Shown: positions 8,253 through 16,998, counted from the stretch's first letter. The stretch is 64,000 nucleotides of DNA from Marinobacter sediminicola (GCF_031157525.1 NZ_JAVIXR010000003.1:1-64000), one strand, 5' to 3'. A program made the numbers and translations. Notes: a model not told the origin generated them from the letters alone.

Positions 8253-9014
8253 ATGCCTTTAACTACGTTATTGAGTGATTTGACGCCCATCCCCAGCTAC
8301 CCGGCTCCCAGCTGGGAAACTCTGCGCTCCGTGTCGATTGAAGATAACGGTGAGAGCCTGGTGCCAATGAGCCTGGCTCCTGCACCCATAAAGGTCTTTC
8401 CTGCCTACGCCCGAATGGGCATACCCGGTGCGATACAGGAATGCTTTGTTCGTGAAGGTGTGTACCGGGCACTACTCGCTGCGGCGCGCAGTCTGCCCGA
8501 AGGGATCGGCATCATCGTTCTGGACGGCTGGCGCCCATGGCGGGTGCAACAGTACTTGTTCGACACCCTGCATGAGGCCATTCAGCATCAGCAACCCGAC
8601 CTGGACGAAGCAGCACTACTTGAGAGAACAAGGGAGTTTGTCTCAGTCCCAAGCCGCGAACCGACAGCCCCAAGCCCCCACCTTACCGGCGGTGCAGTGG
8701 ATGTGACGCTCTGCGATGCTGATGGTTTGCCGTTGGATATGGGTACGTTGTTTGATGAAGCACTACCGGCTTCCCACAGCGATTATTTCGAGCAACTCGA
8801 AACCCTCACGCCGCAGCAGAAGAACGCACGGGATCACCGCCGCCTGCTATTCAACACCATGAAACAGCAGGGTTTCACCAACCTGCCCAGTGAATGGTGG
8901 CACTACGATTTTGGCGATCAACTATGGGCTTACTACGGCGCCCATGATCAGGCCTGCTACGGCCCGGCCGAGTTGGACACCATTGAAAACCGCTGGCGCC
9001 AACAGCTGGCGTAA
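8253..9014 (+). CDS. D-alanyl-D-alanine dipeptidase (VanX/DdpX family, peptidase M15D)
   Basis: A 253-residue cytoplasmic protein without signal peptide. The zinc and catalytic residues of VanX are all present: SPHLTGGAVDV with His143 and Asp150 (spacing 7, as in VanX), and EWWHYDF with Glu214 and His217. The arginine in GWRPWR matches the VanX substrate-contact arginine. It should hydrolyse D-Ala-D-Ala. No van resistance genes are nearby; instead it is fused operonically to a TRAP importer, as E. coli ddpX is to a dipeptide ABC importer, so a nutrient or wall-recycling role is likely. ATG 8253 is preferred over TTG 8241. Confidence 0.88.
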   Translation: MPLTTLLSDLTPIPSYPAPSWETLRSVSIEDNGESLVPMSLAPAPIKVFPAYARMGIPGAIQECFVREGVYRALLAAARSLPEGIGIIVLDGWRPWRVQQYLFDTLHEAIQHQQPDLDEAALLERTREFVSVPSREPTAPSPHLTGGAVDVTLCDADGLPLDMGTLFDEALPASHSDYFEQLETLTPQQKNARDHRRLLFNTMKQQGFTNLPSEWWHYDFGDQLWAYYGAHDQACYGPAELDTIENRWRQQLA

Positions 9015-9057
9015 CGGCTAATATGAACATGCAGGCTTGGCGCGCCAATCAGCCGTA

Positions 9058-9828
9058 CTATGCCTGCGGAATCACCATAGGGTAGCCCTCTGGCAAGGCC
9101 AGCACTCGCGCCTTTAAACCAAACACCTTGTCCAGCAACCCCGGCTCCAGAATGGTATTTGCTGCGCCATTTTCTACTATGCGCCCTGCCGCCATCATCA
9201 CCAGGCGGTCGGCGTAGCATGACGCTACGTTCAGATCATGTATCACCGCTACGACGCTATACCCCTGATCTTTCGCCAGCTCCCGCAGCAGGCTGAATAC
9301 GGTTTGCTGCTGGGCAGGGTCCAGTGCCGAGGTGCATTCATCCAGCAGCAATAGCCGTGGCCCGTTTGTGTGCCAGATTTGCGCCAACACTCTGGCGAGT
9401 TGCACCCGCTGCTGCTCACCTCCAGACAAGGTTGGCACCAAACGGCAGGCCATATTGCCAATGCCCAATCGCTGCAGCAGGTAATCAATCAGTTCATTGC
9501 GCTCTGCGGCAGCCAGGCCCGAGCATCCCAATGCCACTATTTCACGAACCGTGAATGGAAAACTGACATCCACCCGTTGGGGCATCACCGCCCGTTGACG
9601 GGCAAGCTCAGAGCCTTTCCATTGCTGAATTGAGCGGCCGAACAGTTCAATGGTGCCCTGCCCAAATGCCAACTCTCCCGCCAGCGTTTTCAACAATGAC
9701 GACTTGCCAGCACCGTTAGGGCCGAGCAACGCAACCAGCTCACCCGGTTCGACGGTGAGTGACACATCTTGCAGTATTCGGCTTCGCCCTATGGTCAGCC
9801 CTAACTGCTTAGCCTTTAAAACTGTCAT
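9058..9828 (-). CDS. hmuV: Heme ABC transporter ATP-binding protein HmuV
   Basis: A 256-residue ATPase with Walker A GPNGAGKSS, signature LSGGEQQRVQLARVLAQ, Walker B RLLLLDECTSALD and switch His in VIHDLNVASCYAD. The ARQRAVMPQRVDVSFPFTVR segment is characteristic of hemin ATPases. It is the last gene of the heme operon, 12 bases after hmuU, and converges on the dipeptidase gene with a 43-base gap. It drives transfer of heme across the inner membrane. Confidence 0.93.
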   Translation of the reverse strand: MTVLKAKQLGLTIGRSRILQDVSLTVEPGELVALLGPNGAGKSSLLKTLAGELAFGQGTIELFGRSIQQWKGSELARQRAVMPQRVDVSFPFTVREIVALGCSGLAAAERNELIDYLLQRLGIGNMACRLVPTLSGGEQQRVQLARVLAQIWHTNGPRLLLLDECTSALDPAQQQTVFSLLRELAKDQGYSVVAVIHDLNVASCYADRLVMMAAGRIVENGAANTILEPGLLDKVFGLKARVLALPEGYPMVIPQA

Positions 9829-9840
9829 GGTGCCAGCTCC

Positions 9841-10881
9841 CTATGCGCCAATGCGCATTCTCATAAGCAGTACCAAAAAGAATGGCCCGCCTAACAGCGA
9901 CATCATCAAACCAATGGGCAGTTCCGCCGGCGCCACAACTACTCGCGCCAAGCTGTCTGCCGCCACCAGTAAGACACCGCCTGCCAGTCCACTGGCGGGG
10001 ATCAATACCCTGTGCCCAGCGCCGACAATTTGTCGTAACAGGTGCGGCACCACCAACCCAACGAACCCGATAAGGCCGGTTACCGCCACTGCCGCGCCAG
10101 TGCCCAACGCAGACAACACAACCGTCGCCCGCTTTACCCACTGCACCGAAAAACCCAGATGGCCAGCGACCGATTCACCAAGGGCAAACGCATCCAGGGG
10201 TTTGGCTAACACGGGGGCCAGTAACAGCGCCAGCAGCATCCAAGGGCCAGCAACTTGCAGGTCTTCCCAACTGGCGTGGCCAAGACTGCCCATGCTCCAG
10301 AAGGTCAACGAACGCAGTTCACTATCGTCGGCGTAGAATGTCAGCAGGCCGGTTAAGGCTCCGGCGACTGCATTTATGGCGATACCCGCCAGCAGCAAGG
10401 TTGCCACAGCAATGCTGCCGGAACGGCTGGCAACGCGCCAAGCCACCAGGGTGGTTAGCACCGAGCCCACAAAGGCGGCCAGAGGCAGCGCCCATCTGCC
10501 AGTGAGTATCGTCCAATCGGACAACCAACTGCCCCCAAGCACAATAACCGATACTGCCGCCAGTGCCGCTCCGCCGGACACCCCGATTAACCCAGGGTCG
10601 GCGAGAGGGTTGCGAAACAATCCCTGCAGCAAGGTGCCGGAAACAGCCAATACCGCACCGGTGAGAAATCCCAGAACCAGCCGGGGCATACGCACATCAA
10701 AAAACACCATGTGGGCTGCGGGTTTTGCGGCCTCAGGTTCCAGCAGCAGATTCACAACATCGCTGGTGCCCAGAGGATAAGCACCGTTGGTCAGCGAGAA
10801 CAAAGCCGCCAGAACAGCCAGCCCAGCCAGAACCATAAAAATGAGACTGGCAGGCGCTCGCTTTGCAGTATCAGTCGCCAT
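9841..10881 (-). CDS. hmuU: Heme ABC transporter permease HmuU
   Basis: A 346-residue FecCD-type permease with about ten hydrophobic segments. Motifs include RMPRLVLGFLTGAVLAVSG, LLQGLFRNPLADPGLIGVSG and VTGLIGFVGLVVPHLLRQIVG. As in other heme importers a single permease gene is present, so it probably works as a homodimer. ATG 10881 overlaps the hmuT stop by 11 bases. An alternative start at 10935 would lie well inside hmuT and add 18 non-typical residues, so I reject it. Confidence 0.92.
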   Translation of the reverse strand: MATDTAKRAPASLIFMVLAGLAVLAALFSLTNGAYPLGTSDVVNLLLEPEAAKPAAHMVFFDVRMPRLVLGFLTGAVLAVSGTLLQGLFRNPLADPGLIGVSGGAALAAVSVIVLGGSWLSDWTILTGRWALPLAAFVGSVLTTLVAWRVASRSGSIAVATLLLAGIAINAVAGALTGLLTFYADDSELRSLTFWSMGSLGHASWEDLQVAGPWMLLALLLAPVLAKPLDAFALGESVAGHLGFSVQWVKRATVVLSALGTGAAVAVTGLIGFVGLVVPHLLRQIVGAGHRVLIPASGLAGGVLLVAADSLARVVVAPAELPIGLMMSLLGGPFFLVLLMRMRIGA

Positions 10882-11752
10882 GGCGACTAGCCAGGGTGCT
10901 CTCTGCGGTGGGGGCTTCAGGCAGGATTCCGTCAAGTATCACCAGAGCCTCTGCCAATCTTGGGCCAAAGCTGAGTAGCATCATGCTGTCACCCACATAC
11001 CGGTGGCCGTTTTTCCAGGCCGGCAGCTGGGCCAGCTCTGGCCAATCGGCAATCCGGAACTGCCCCGGCGCAGATTCAGCAACCACAATCGCATCGGGGT
11101 TGGCGCTGATGATCGCTTCGCGACTGGCAGGTTTGTAGCCACGGATATTGCTGACCGCGTTAGTCGCCCCGATCGCTTTCAGCAGGGCATCTGCACCCGT
11201 GTGGCTACCGCCGAATGAAACACCATGGCCACCCGCGGCCAACAACAGCAACACCTTGGGCGCCGAACCCCTTGCAGCCACCTTTTTATCGATGTCGGTA
11301 AAGACCACCTGCAATTCAGCGGCGAGCCTTGCCGCTGCTTCCTCACGGTCGACCAATTCACCAATGGCCATAATCCGCTGAAGAGTCTGCTCCGGGCTTT
11401 GCGCAACAGGCAACCGGGTGACTTTGACTCCCACCTGTTCCAGGCGCTGCAGGGTTTGTTCCGGCTCCGCTTCTTCGGTGGTGATCAGGTGATCGGGCTC
11501 CAGCGACAACACGCCTTCGAATGGCAAGGCCCGCAGATAACCTACTTTCGGCAGCTGATTGACGTCTTCCGGGTACTTGCTGGTGGTATCAACACCCACC
11601 AGACGATCCTCTACGCCCAGAGCAAACAATATTTCCGTCACCGCGCCATCGGCACTGACAATGCGTGAGCCTTTGGCACCTGCATTACTGGCACTTCCGG
11701 CATAAGCCGGAAGTGCCAGTAATGCAGCCAGCAGCAACCCGGTCAATCGCAT
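10871..11752 (-). CDS. hmuT: Periplasmic heme-binding protein HmuT
   Basis: A 293-residue class III binding protein with a signal peptide (LLLAALLALPAYA). It has SRIVSADGAVTEILFALG near the mature N-terminus and RGYKPASREAIISANPDAIV, where the tyrosine is the likely heme ligand of this family. GGAGG lies seven bases before ATG 11752, and the start overlaps the hmuS stop by 10 bases. Codons 9-24 lie inside a perfect 22-bp inverted repeat (11680-11727), which spans the signal-peptidase region and would fold strongly in the mRNA; this is unusual for coding sequence. Confidence 0.92.
   Translation of the reverse strand: MRLTGLLLAALLALPAYAGSASNAGAKGSRIVSADGAVTEILFALGVEDRLVGVDTTSKYPEDVNQLPKVGYLRALPFEGVLSLEPDHLITTEEAEPEQTLQRLEQVGVKVTRLPVAQSPEQTLQRIMAIGELVDREEAAARLAAELQVVFTDIDKKVAARGSAPKVLLLLAAGGHGVSFGGSHTGADALLKAIGATNAVSNIRGYKPASREAIISANPDAIVVAESAPGQFRIADWPELAQLPAWKNGHRYVGDSMMLLSFGPRLAEALVILDGILPEAPTAESTLASRHGD
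11680..11727 (-). repeat. Perfect 22-bp inverted repeat with 4-base loop inside hmuT
   Basis: The left arm 11680-11701 (beginning CTGCATTACTGG on the plus strand) and right arm 11706-11727 (ending CCAGTAATGCAG) are exact reverse complements, with loop ATAA at 11702-11705. In the hmuT transcript the stem starts 26 bases after the A of the start codon and covers codons 9-24. It is not a terminator: no T-run follows in either direction. Checked base by base in the sequence; function unknown. Confidence 0.9.
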
Positions 11753-12834
11753 AGCTTTGCCTCCAGCGCACGCACTTCGGCTTGCCAGTTTTCAGCTTCC
11801 ACCTCGCCCGGCTTACGTTTGCCAAATACCGTCAGTACGATTTCCCCGCTGGCGTTATAGCCTTCCACTGAGGTTATGGTGCCATCCACAGAAGGCCGTT
11901 TTACCGTCCACCAGTCGGTCACATCGCCAGTCTTTGCATGCAGGTTAAAGCCAGGGTCCAGCACATTCATCCACTCACCTACTCGGCGAATATTGTCCAC
12001 CTGGCCAGTCCAGATTTGCACAATGCCGGGGTTACCCACGAACACCATAATCGGGCACTGGTTGGTTTTTACTTGCTGTAAAAGCTCATCCAAGGGGGAC
12101 TCAATGGAGTCGGTGCTGCGCTTGAGTTTTCGGGTGTAGGCCGGGCCAACCAGCTCTACCGCCGTTAGCCGGTCGACCTTGTTGCGTTTGAGCATGGAGT
12201 GGAAATGGTGCACGTCTTTCAGTGTTGCCCAATCCTGCTGTAGTGCTGATACATCAACACTAGCCGGGTCCACCCGCGGCTCTGGGGAGGGAGCTGCTTT
12301 CAGTTCCGGCACCACAGGCTGATCGGCTTTGTATTTCGCGACCAGTGCATCCCAGGCTTCAGCTTGGGTGCCTTTGGTTTTGTACACTTTCTGGATGGCT
12401 CGACCACTGGTATCAAAGAACTGCAGACTATGGCGAGTGCCGGAACGCACCTCTTCAACTACATGGAAGCCAAAGGTCCAGCTTCGAAAAAATACCCGCA
12501 GGTCCATCTCACCAACGGACAGCCCCATGGAGCCACCGCCGGTTACCTTGAACCCTTTCAGGTGGCCGGTAATCTCATGCACCATTTCATCGTTGCGGGC
12601 GAGCATCATCACTTCGCCAACGGATTCCAACTCGGTGAGCAGTGCACCAAAATCACTAGACAGCGGTGTGAGTGCACCTTCTTCACGACACAGCATCAGT
12701 TCCATTTCACTGACATCAAGCAGGTTCGCGGCGTTACGGATGCGCAGGTTTGGCTGCTCCGACAGCAACTGTTGCCAGCGGTCTTTTAGCGCAATTTCTA
12801 ACTTAACCTCAGGGAATTCTATCGTTGCGTTCAT
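11743..12834 (-). CDS. hmuS: Heme-degrading/heme-trafficking factor HmuS (HemS/ChuS family)
   Basis: A 363-residue cytoplasmic protein with two repeated HemS-like halves. The first half shows RNAANLLDVSEMELMLCRE and MLARNDEMVHEITGHLKG; the second shows VGNPGIVQIWTGQVDNIRR and LHAKTGDVTDWWTVKRPS. Family members bind imported heme and release or pass on its iron. It lies five bases after the HmuY-like gene and overlaps hmuT by 10 bases, so it is made with the importer. Length is normal for the family (about 340-360). Confidence 0.92.
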   Translation of the reverse strand: MNATIEFPEVKLEIALKDRWQQLLSEQPNLRIRNAANLLDVSEMELMLCREEGALTPLSSDFGALLTELESVGEVMMLARNDEMVHEITGHLKGFKVTGGGSMGLSVGEMDLRVFFRSWTFGFHVVEEVRSGTRHSLQFFDTSGRAIQKVYKTKGTQAEAWDALVAKYKADQPVVPELKAAPSPEPRVDPASVDVSALQQDWATLKDVHHFHSMLKRNKVDRLTAVELVGPAYTRKLKRSTDSIESPLDELLQQVKTNQCPIMVFVGNPGIVQIWTGQVDNIRRVGEWMNVLDPGFNLHAKTGDVTDWWTVKRPSVDGTITSVEGYNASGEIVLTVFGKRKPGEVEAENWQAEVRALEAKLCD

Positions 12835-12839
12835 AGTAT

Positions 12840-14003
12840 TTACTCTGCTGCGGTTAGTGATGCGTTAGTCCAACGAACAATGGGTTGTCCTGAAACAGTG
12901 TCGTCACCGTAATAGCCGACGATCTGCACGGCATAAACAGGGGCTTGAGCATCGTTGGTATCGGTATCGATCAGGTATACCCGGAAGTTCGGGCGAAGTA
13001 AGTGCCCACCCGCCTGATCATATGCGTACCAGCTGGATGCGTTGAACACGCCACTGGTGGTGTCGGCCGCGTATCTTCCTGTTATGTCCTCGCCTGATCC
13101 TGGCGCAATGGTGGCGCTGGTATAGACCGCCAGATCATCCCACTTGAACGGCCCGAACACCCCGCCATTACCTTCGCCAGAGGTGCCACTGTTACTTCTC
13201 AGATAGATATTTCGGCCAGCGAAACCCAGCTTCACATCCCAATGTGCGGAGGTTTCGCAGCTCACCGTTGAATCAGCGTCAAAATCAAAGCAGAGCTCGC
13301 CACCTTCAGAACCTATGGACCCGGTAAACGTGGCCGATTGGGTGAAGGTAGTGGTATCTGGAACCTGAACATCAAAGGCCATCGTAAAGCTCTTGATGCC
13401 CTCGCCCGTGCGGGTAGGAAAATCCATCCCGGTCATACGCATGCGGGCGTAACTGTTGCCTTCCGCTGACCGCAGCAACCAGCCATTGTCCGGATTGGCG
13501 TTCATGATTCCGCCGTTAGGGTTGTAGCTGTACCATTCATCCCCAAAGCTATTGGTGATTGAGTCGCTGATCCAGTCCCTGCTGCCCGGCTCTGGATACT
13601 CCGCCAATAACGCCTCTTCCTCGGATGATGCCGTGGCATTGACCAGAAGGTTGAAGTTCGGCTCCCCGGCGGCGTCATAAAACTTGTCCTGGGCGTTAGC
13701 CACGGTGCCAGCCACGCTGCCCATTCCCGAAGCTCCACCATTAACCTGCACCGTGTCGCGCTTGAACGACAGATGCCAGTCGGTGCGGCCTTGCGCCTCA
13801 TCCGCCGTCATCTGCATGGTTGCGCCCGTGTTCAGGTTCAGATAGGTGGCCTGGTTATAGGATTTCGCATCAATCACCTGATGCCGAAATTCCGGGTTGC
13901 CATTGCTCTCATCTGACCCACCAAGACTGTTCTCACTGCCGCCACAACCAGCCAGCAATACTACTGTTGCCGCCAACCCGAGCCCCCGGTAACTATTACT
14001 CAT
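12840..14003 (-). CDS. HmuY-like heme-binding lipoprotein
   Basis: A 387-residue lipoprotein with lipobox VVLLAGCGGS, then a glycine- and serine-rich linker. The body has HmuY-type features: SYNQATYLNLNTGATM, followed by GRTDWHLSFKRDTVQVNGGA, and a second related region WDVKLGFAGRNIYLRSNSGT near the C-terminus, suggesting two tandem HmuY domains. HmuY proteins sit on the outer membrane and pass heme to a TonB receptor. The gene is between the receptor and hmuS, which fits. ATG 14003 has AGGAGA upstream; the longer frame to 14045 would overlap the receptor gene. Confidence 0.75.
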   Translation of the reverse strand: MSNSYRGLGLAATVVLLAGCGGSENSLGGSDESNGNPEFRHQVIDAKSYNQATYLNLNTGATMQMTADEAQGRTDWHLSFKRDTVQVNGGASGMGSVAGTVANAQDKFYDAAGEPNFNLLVNATASSEEEALLAEYPEPGSRDWISDSITNSFGDEWYSYNPNGGIMNANPDNGWLLRSAEGNSYARMRMTGMDFPTRTGEGIKSFTMAFDVQVPDTTTFTQSATFTGSIGSEGGELCFDFDADSTVSCETSAHWDVKLGFAGRNIYLRSNSGTSGEGNGGVFGPFKWDDLAVYTSATIAPGSGEDITGRYAADTTSGVFNASSWYAYDQAGGHLLRPNFRVYLIDTDTNDAQAPVYAVQIVGYYGDDTVSGQPIVRWTNASLTAAE

Positions 14004-14028
14004 GCACTTTCTCCTTGTTGATCGATCG

Positions 14029-16053
14029 TTATTTTCCAAATCCAAGCGTCACGCCCATGTACACAAACCTTCCTGCCACCGGGCCGAAGTCATCGGCATC
14101 GTCGAAGTCACGCTGCTTATTGGTGAGGTTGTCGACGCCGGCAAACAGTTGCAGGTTGTCGCCAACGGTCTGATTCAGCTTCAGATCCACCGTGGTGTAA
14201 CCCGGGGACTTTTTGGTTTCGTCTGTATCCACGTATTCCGAACTCTGGTTGCGAACCCGCACCGACCAGTTCAGCCCAGGGATGCCGCCAGGCCCATCCA
14301 GGCCAAGCCGGGTTTGATGATGCGGCCGATTGGGTAAAGCAAAACCGGTAGCCCGGTCTTCTGCCTGGGTGTAGGTGTACCCTGCGGTCACTTCCAAGCC
14401 TCGGGCGAGTTGCCAACCCGCTGTGGTTTCCACGCCGCGGGTGCGTGCTTTATCAACGTTGGCGTACCGATACACATCCACACCATCACCACGGGCGGCG
14501 GTGGCATCAGCATCGAATTGGGTCTGGATCAAATCTTCAATCAGGTTCTGAAAGGCGTTAATTTCAAGCCATCCGGCGTTCAGGTAATTGACGCCCCAGC
14601 CGAGCTGGAGGTTTTGCGACGTTTCTGGTGACAGGTCCGGATTACCTTCAACCACATAACCAAGCTGGCTGTGGTCAAACCGGTAATGGCGCTCTTTCAA
14701 GTTAGGCACTCGATAGCCGCCACTCCAGCTTGCACGGAGGTATTGGCTGGCTGGGCTGGCTGGCGTCAACTCATAGCGGGTATTGATCTTGGGGGCGTAG
14801 TGGTCGCCGAAATCGGAATCCTGCTGGCCGCGTAGTCCGGCCACCCATTCCCAGCGGTGCGATGGAATCCAGGTGTCCTGGAACCAGATTTCCTTGCTGC
14901 TGCGTGATCGCTTACCGCCATCCAGTTCCATCTGGCCGTCAATCGTTTGCTCCAGAGTTTCATGGCGAAAATCAGCGCCCACCATCAGCAAGTGATTCTT
15001 ACCAACGGCAACTTCAGTGTGAGCCGAAGCCTGGGACAACACCTGATTCGCATCTCGGTGGTCAAACTCACCAAAGGCCGAGTATTTGTAGGTGTTGTCT
15101 GTGAGCTCTTCCCGCAGCAGATTCCAGAACACAGTTTGGGCATCGCTCATGCCATGCTCGCCACCCAGCACCGTGCGCCAGCGCTCGACGGACTCTTCCT
15201 TTCCTTGCTTGAGAACCGTACCGGCCTTTTCGTTCAAAAACCGGGAGCCGGACGCTTCATCAAAATAGCCGACTTCCGCAAACAGCCGATGATCGTCCTC
15301 CGGTAACCACTCCAGCCGGGTATTGAACTGGTTGCGATCGTATTCATCCCCTGGCCTCGCCCAGGTGGATGGCTCCGAATCAATGCCGCTGGAATTCTGA
15401 TGTGATCCACTCAGGCGAACCCGCAGTTGTTCAGTGCCCATGTCGATATTGGCTCGCGCACCGTAGCGGCCAAAATCAGCACGGTCGCCGCTGGGATTTT
15501 GCTCGCCATAACTACCGCCATCAACCGTAACCTCTCCCCGCAAACCTGGCTCAAGGTCCTGGGTAATAACGTTGACGACACCGCCGATGGCCGCACTGCC
15601 GTATTGTGCAGAGCCCGCGCCCTTCACCACTTCAATCCGCTTCACATTCAGCAGCGCCAGCTGGCTTACATCCACCGATGAGCCAGTTGTGGCCGTGAGT
15701 GGCAGACCGTCTACCAGCACCAACACCCGGTCAGCACCAACACCCTGCAGCCAGACTTCCTTGCCCGCCTTGCCGTGGATGTTTCGCAGCTGCACTCCGG
15801 CAACGTTCTCGATCGCCTCCGCAACGTTTCTGGCGTGGGTCTTTTCCAGTTCCCGGGCTGTTACAACTTCAGTCCGTACGGGGGTGTCACTCAGCATGCG
15901 GTTGGAGCGGGTACCGGTAACGACGATTTCATCGAGGTAATAGGAGGATTGCGAAGTGGTTTCCGCTGTCGCCTGCCCGCAAACACTCAGAGAAAGCAAA
16001 GCGATAGAGAACAAAGGCAGTGTCGAACGATTCTTCCCGCAGGCAGCACTCAC
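14029..16053 (-). CDS. TonB-dependent heme receptor
   Basis: A 674-residue outer-membrane receptor. A signal peptide ending GQATA is followed by a TonB box (DEIVVTGTR), a plug domain (RNVAEAIENVAGVQLRNIHG, VLVLVDGLPL, GSAQYGSAAIGGVVNVIT) and a 22-strand barrel ending in Phe-Gly-Lys. The barrel contains a typical RAPNLKERHYRFDH-type segment (here RVPNLKERHYRFDHSQLGY), where FRAP/NPNL-like motifs mark heme receptors. It heads the operon continuing through hmuV and follows the tonB-exb operon by 153 bases that hold a Fur-like box. Confidence 0.9.
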   Translation of the reverse strand: MSAACGKNRSTLPLFSIALLSLSVCGQATAETTSQSSYYLDEIVVTGTRSNRMLSDTPVRTEVVTARELEKTHARNVAEAIENVAGVQLRNIHGKAGKEVWLQGVGADRVLVLVDGLPLTATTGSSVDVSQLALLNVKRIEVVKGAGSAQYGSAAIGGVVNVITQDLEPGLRGEVTVDGGSYGEQNPSGDRADFGRYGARANIDMGTEQLRVRLSGSHQNSSGIDSEPSTWARPGDEYDRNQFNTRLEWLPEDDHRLFAEVGYFDEASGSRFLNEKAGTVLKQGKEESVERWRTVLGGEHGMSDAQTVFWNLLREELTDNTYKYSAFGEFDHRDANQVLSQASAHTEVAVGKNHLLMVGADFRHETLEQTIDGQMELDGGKRSRSSKEIWFQDTWIPSHRWEWVAGLRGQQDSDFGDHYAPKINTRYELTPASPASQYLRASWSGGYRVPNLKERHYRFDHSQLGYVVEGNPDLSPETSQNLQLGWGVNYLNAGWLEINAFQNLIEDLIQTQFDADATAARGDGVDVYRYANVDKARTRGVETTAGWQLARGLEVTAGYTYTQAEDRATGFALPNRPHHQTRLGLDGPGGIPGLNWSVRVRNQSSEYVDTDETKKSPGYTTVDLKLNQTVGDNLQLFAGVDNLTNKQRDFDDADDFGPVAGRFVYMGVTLGFGK

Positions 16054-16103
16054 TCACTTCAACTCCTCTCAAGCGGGTCAGGCTAACAACAGCCACCCCA
16101 AAT

Positions 16104-16122
16104 AGTAACGAGAAGCATTCTT
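16104..16122 (-). promoter_or_regulatory. Candidate Fur box upstream of the heme receptor
   Basis: On the plus strand, AGTAACGAGAAGCATTCTT matches the 19-base Fur consensus at 12 positions by eye, including the CATT core. It lies 51 bases before the receptor start, in the correct place to repress the receptor-hmuYSTUV transcript when iron is plentiful. The long AT-rich stretch 16120-16165 beside it would suit a promoter. Confidence 0.5.
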
Positions 16123-16206
16123 GTTTAGATTTTGATTTCTGTCAACAAAAAACAGGGAACTTTTACGCAGGAAAGAAAAAAGGAAGGGGCGAGCGGGTTG
16201 TCGAGG

Positions 16207-16998
16207 CTATCGGCGATCGCTGAGCTTGAACGCCACGGGAATGGACACGCTCAGGGTGTTCTGGGTGAGATCATCGGGAAAGGCGGGCAATGGTGCCGCA
16301 TTCTCGAGCATGCGTATGACCGCCTTATCCAACTCAGGGTGGCCCGAAGGATCGGTAATACTGGATTCCACAATGCGCCCTTGGCGATCTATGGTAAAGC
16401 TGAGCCCAACCACCCCTTCCTGGCGCCGCAGGCGAGATGATCTTGGGTAGCGTTTAGCACGGGCGAGTTTAGCTGCGACCACTGCCAGATAGGTACTTCG
16501 CGCACCGGGATTGCCTCCAGAGGCACTGGCGCTGCTTTCGCCACTGCCAGCCTTGCGCGCCGGAGCAGCTGCCACATCCTTCGCCGTTTCGGTGTCGGGT
16601 AACGCTTGGGTAGACGTCGTTCCTATAGGAGACTCCGGTTCAGGCTCTGGTTCAGGCTCTGGTTCAGGCTCTGGTTCCGGTTCAGGCTCAGGCTTTGGAG
16701 GCTCTTCTACGCTCACCTCTGCTGTTTGCCTGGGCTGCTCCGGCTCACTTACTACAGGTTCCGGTATGGGAGGTGTCGGGATCGGTTTCGGTGGCTCGAC
16801 AGTGGCCGGAGCCGCTTCCTGGGTTTCGGCCTCTACACCCAGATCACCCAGCATGCCAAGATCGATTTCAACACCCGCCTCCCCAGGAGCCTCAGCCCCT
16901 TCCGGAATGGTAGCGGTGCGCGCAAACGCCGCAAGCACCAACAAATGAAGTGCCAGCGTCAGTACCGCTGCACCGAGCCAGTGACGCCTTGCAATCAT
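16207..16998 (-). CDS. tonB: TonB energy-transducing protein
   Basis: A 263-residue protein with one N-terminal membrane anchor (LGAAVLTLALHLLVLAAFAR), a long Pro-Glu periplasmic spacer at residues about 67-125 (VEPPKPIPTPPIPEPVV, then repeated EPEP), and a C-terminal TonB domain (YPRSSRLRRQEGVVGLSFTI, SSGHPELDKAV-like segment and PVAFKL). It links the ExbBD proton motor to outer-membrane receptors. It overlaps the upstream exbD by four bases. The DNA coding the Pro-Glu spacer is a 12-base tandem repeat. Confidence 0.93.
   Translation of the reverse strand: MIARRHWLGAAVLTLALHLLVLAAFARTATIPEGAEAPGEAGVEIDLGMLGDLGVEAETQEAAPATVEPPKPIPTPPIPEPVVSEPEQPRQTAEVSVEEPPKPEPEPEPEPEPEPEPEPEPESPIGTTSTQALPDTETAKDVAAAPARKAGSGESSASASGGNPGARSTYLAVVAAKLARAKRYPRSSRLRRQEGVVGLSFTIDRQGRIVESSITDPSGHPELDKAVIRMLENAAPLPAFPDDLTQNTLSVSIPVAFKLSDRR
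16637..16690 (-). repeat. 12-base tandem repeat coding the TonB Pro-Glu spacer
   Basis: On the plus strand the unit GGTTCAGGCTCT occurs three times exactly (637-648, 649-660, 661-672 of the 16 kb block), followed by a diverged fourth and fifth copy to 16690. In TonB it encodes Glu-Pro repeats. Such repeats expand and contract by slippage, so the spacer length may vary between strains. It is coding and is not a CRISPR array. Confidence 0.85.

Noticed and set aside
9038-9049. Palindrome TTGGCGCGCCAA between the dipeptidase and hmuV.
   Set aside because: Twelve bases, no T-run and no second copy seen; not enough to call a terminator or a site.
9650-10336. A 228-codon open frame opposite hmuV/hmuU.
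   Set aside because: It crosses from one well-supported gene to another in antisense and has no motif.
16637-16690. Possible CRISPR-like array.
   Set aside because: The 12-base units are contiguous, have no spacers and encode the TonB Pro-Glu region.
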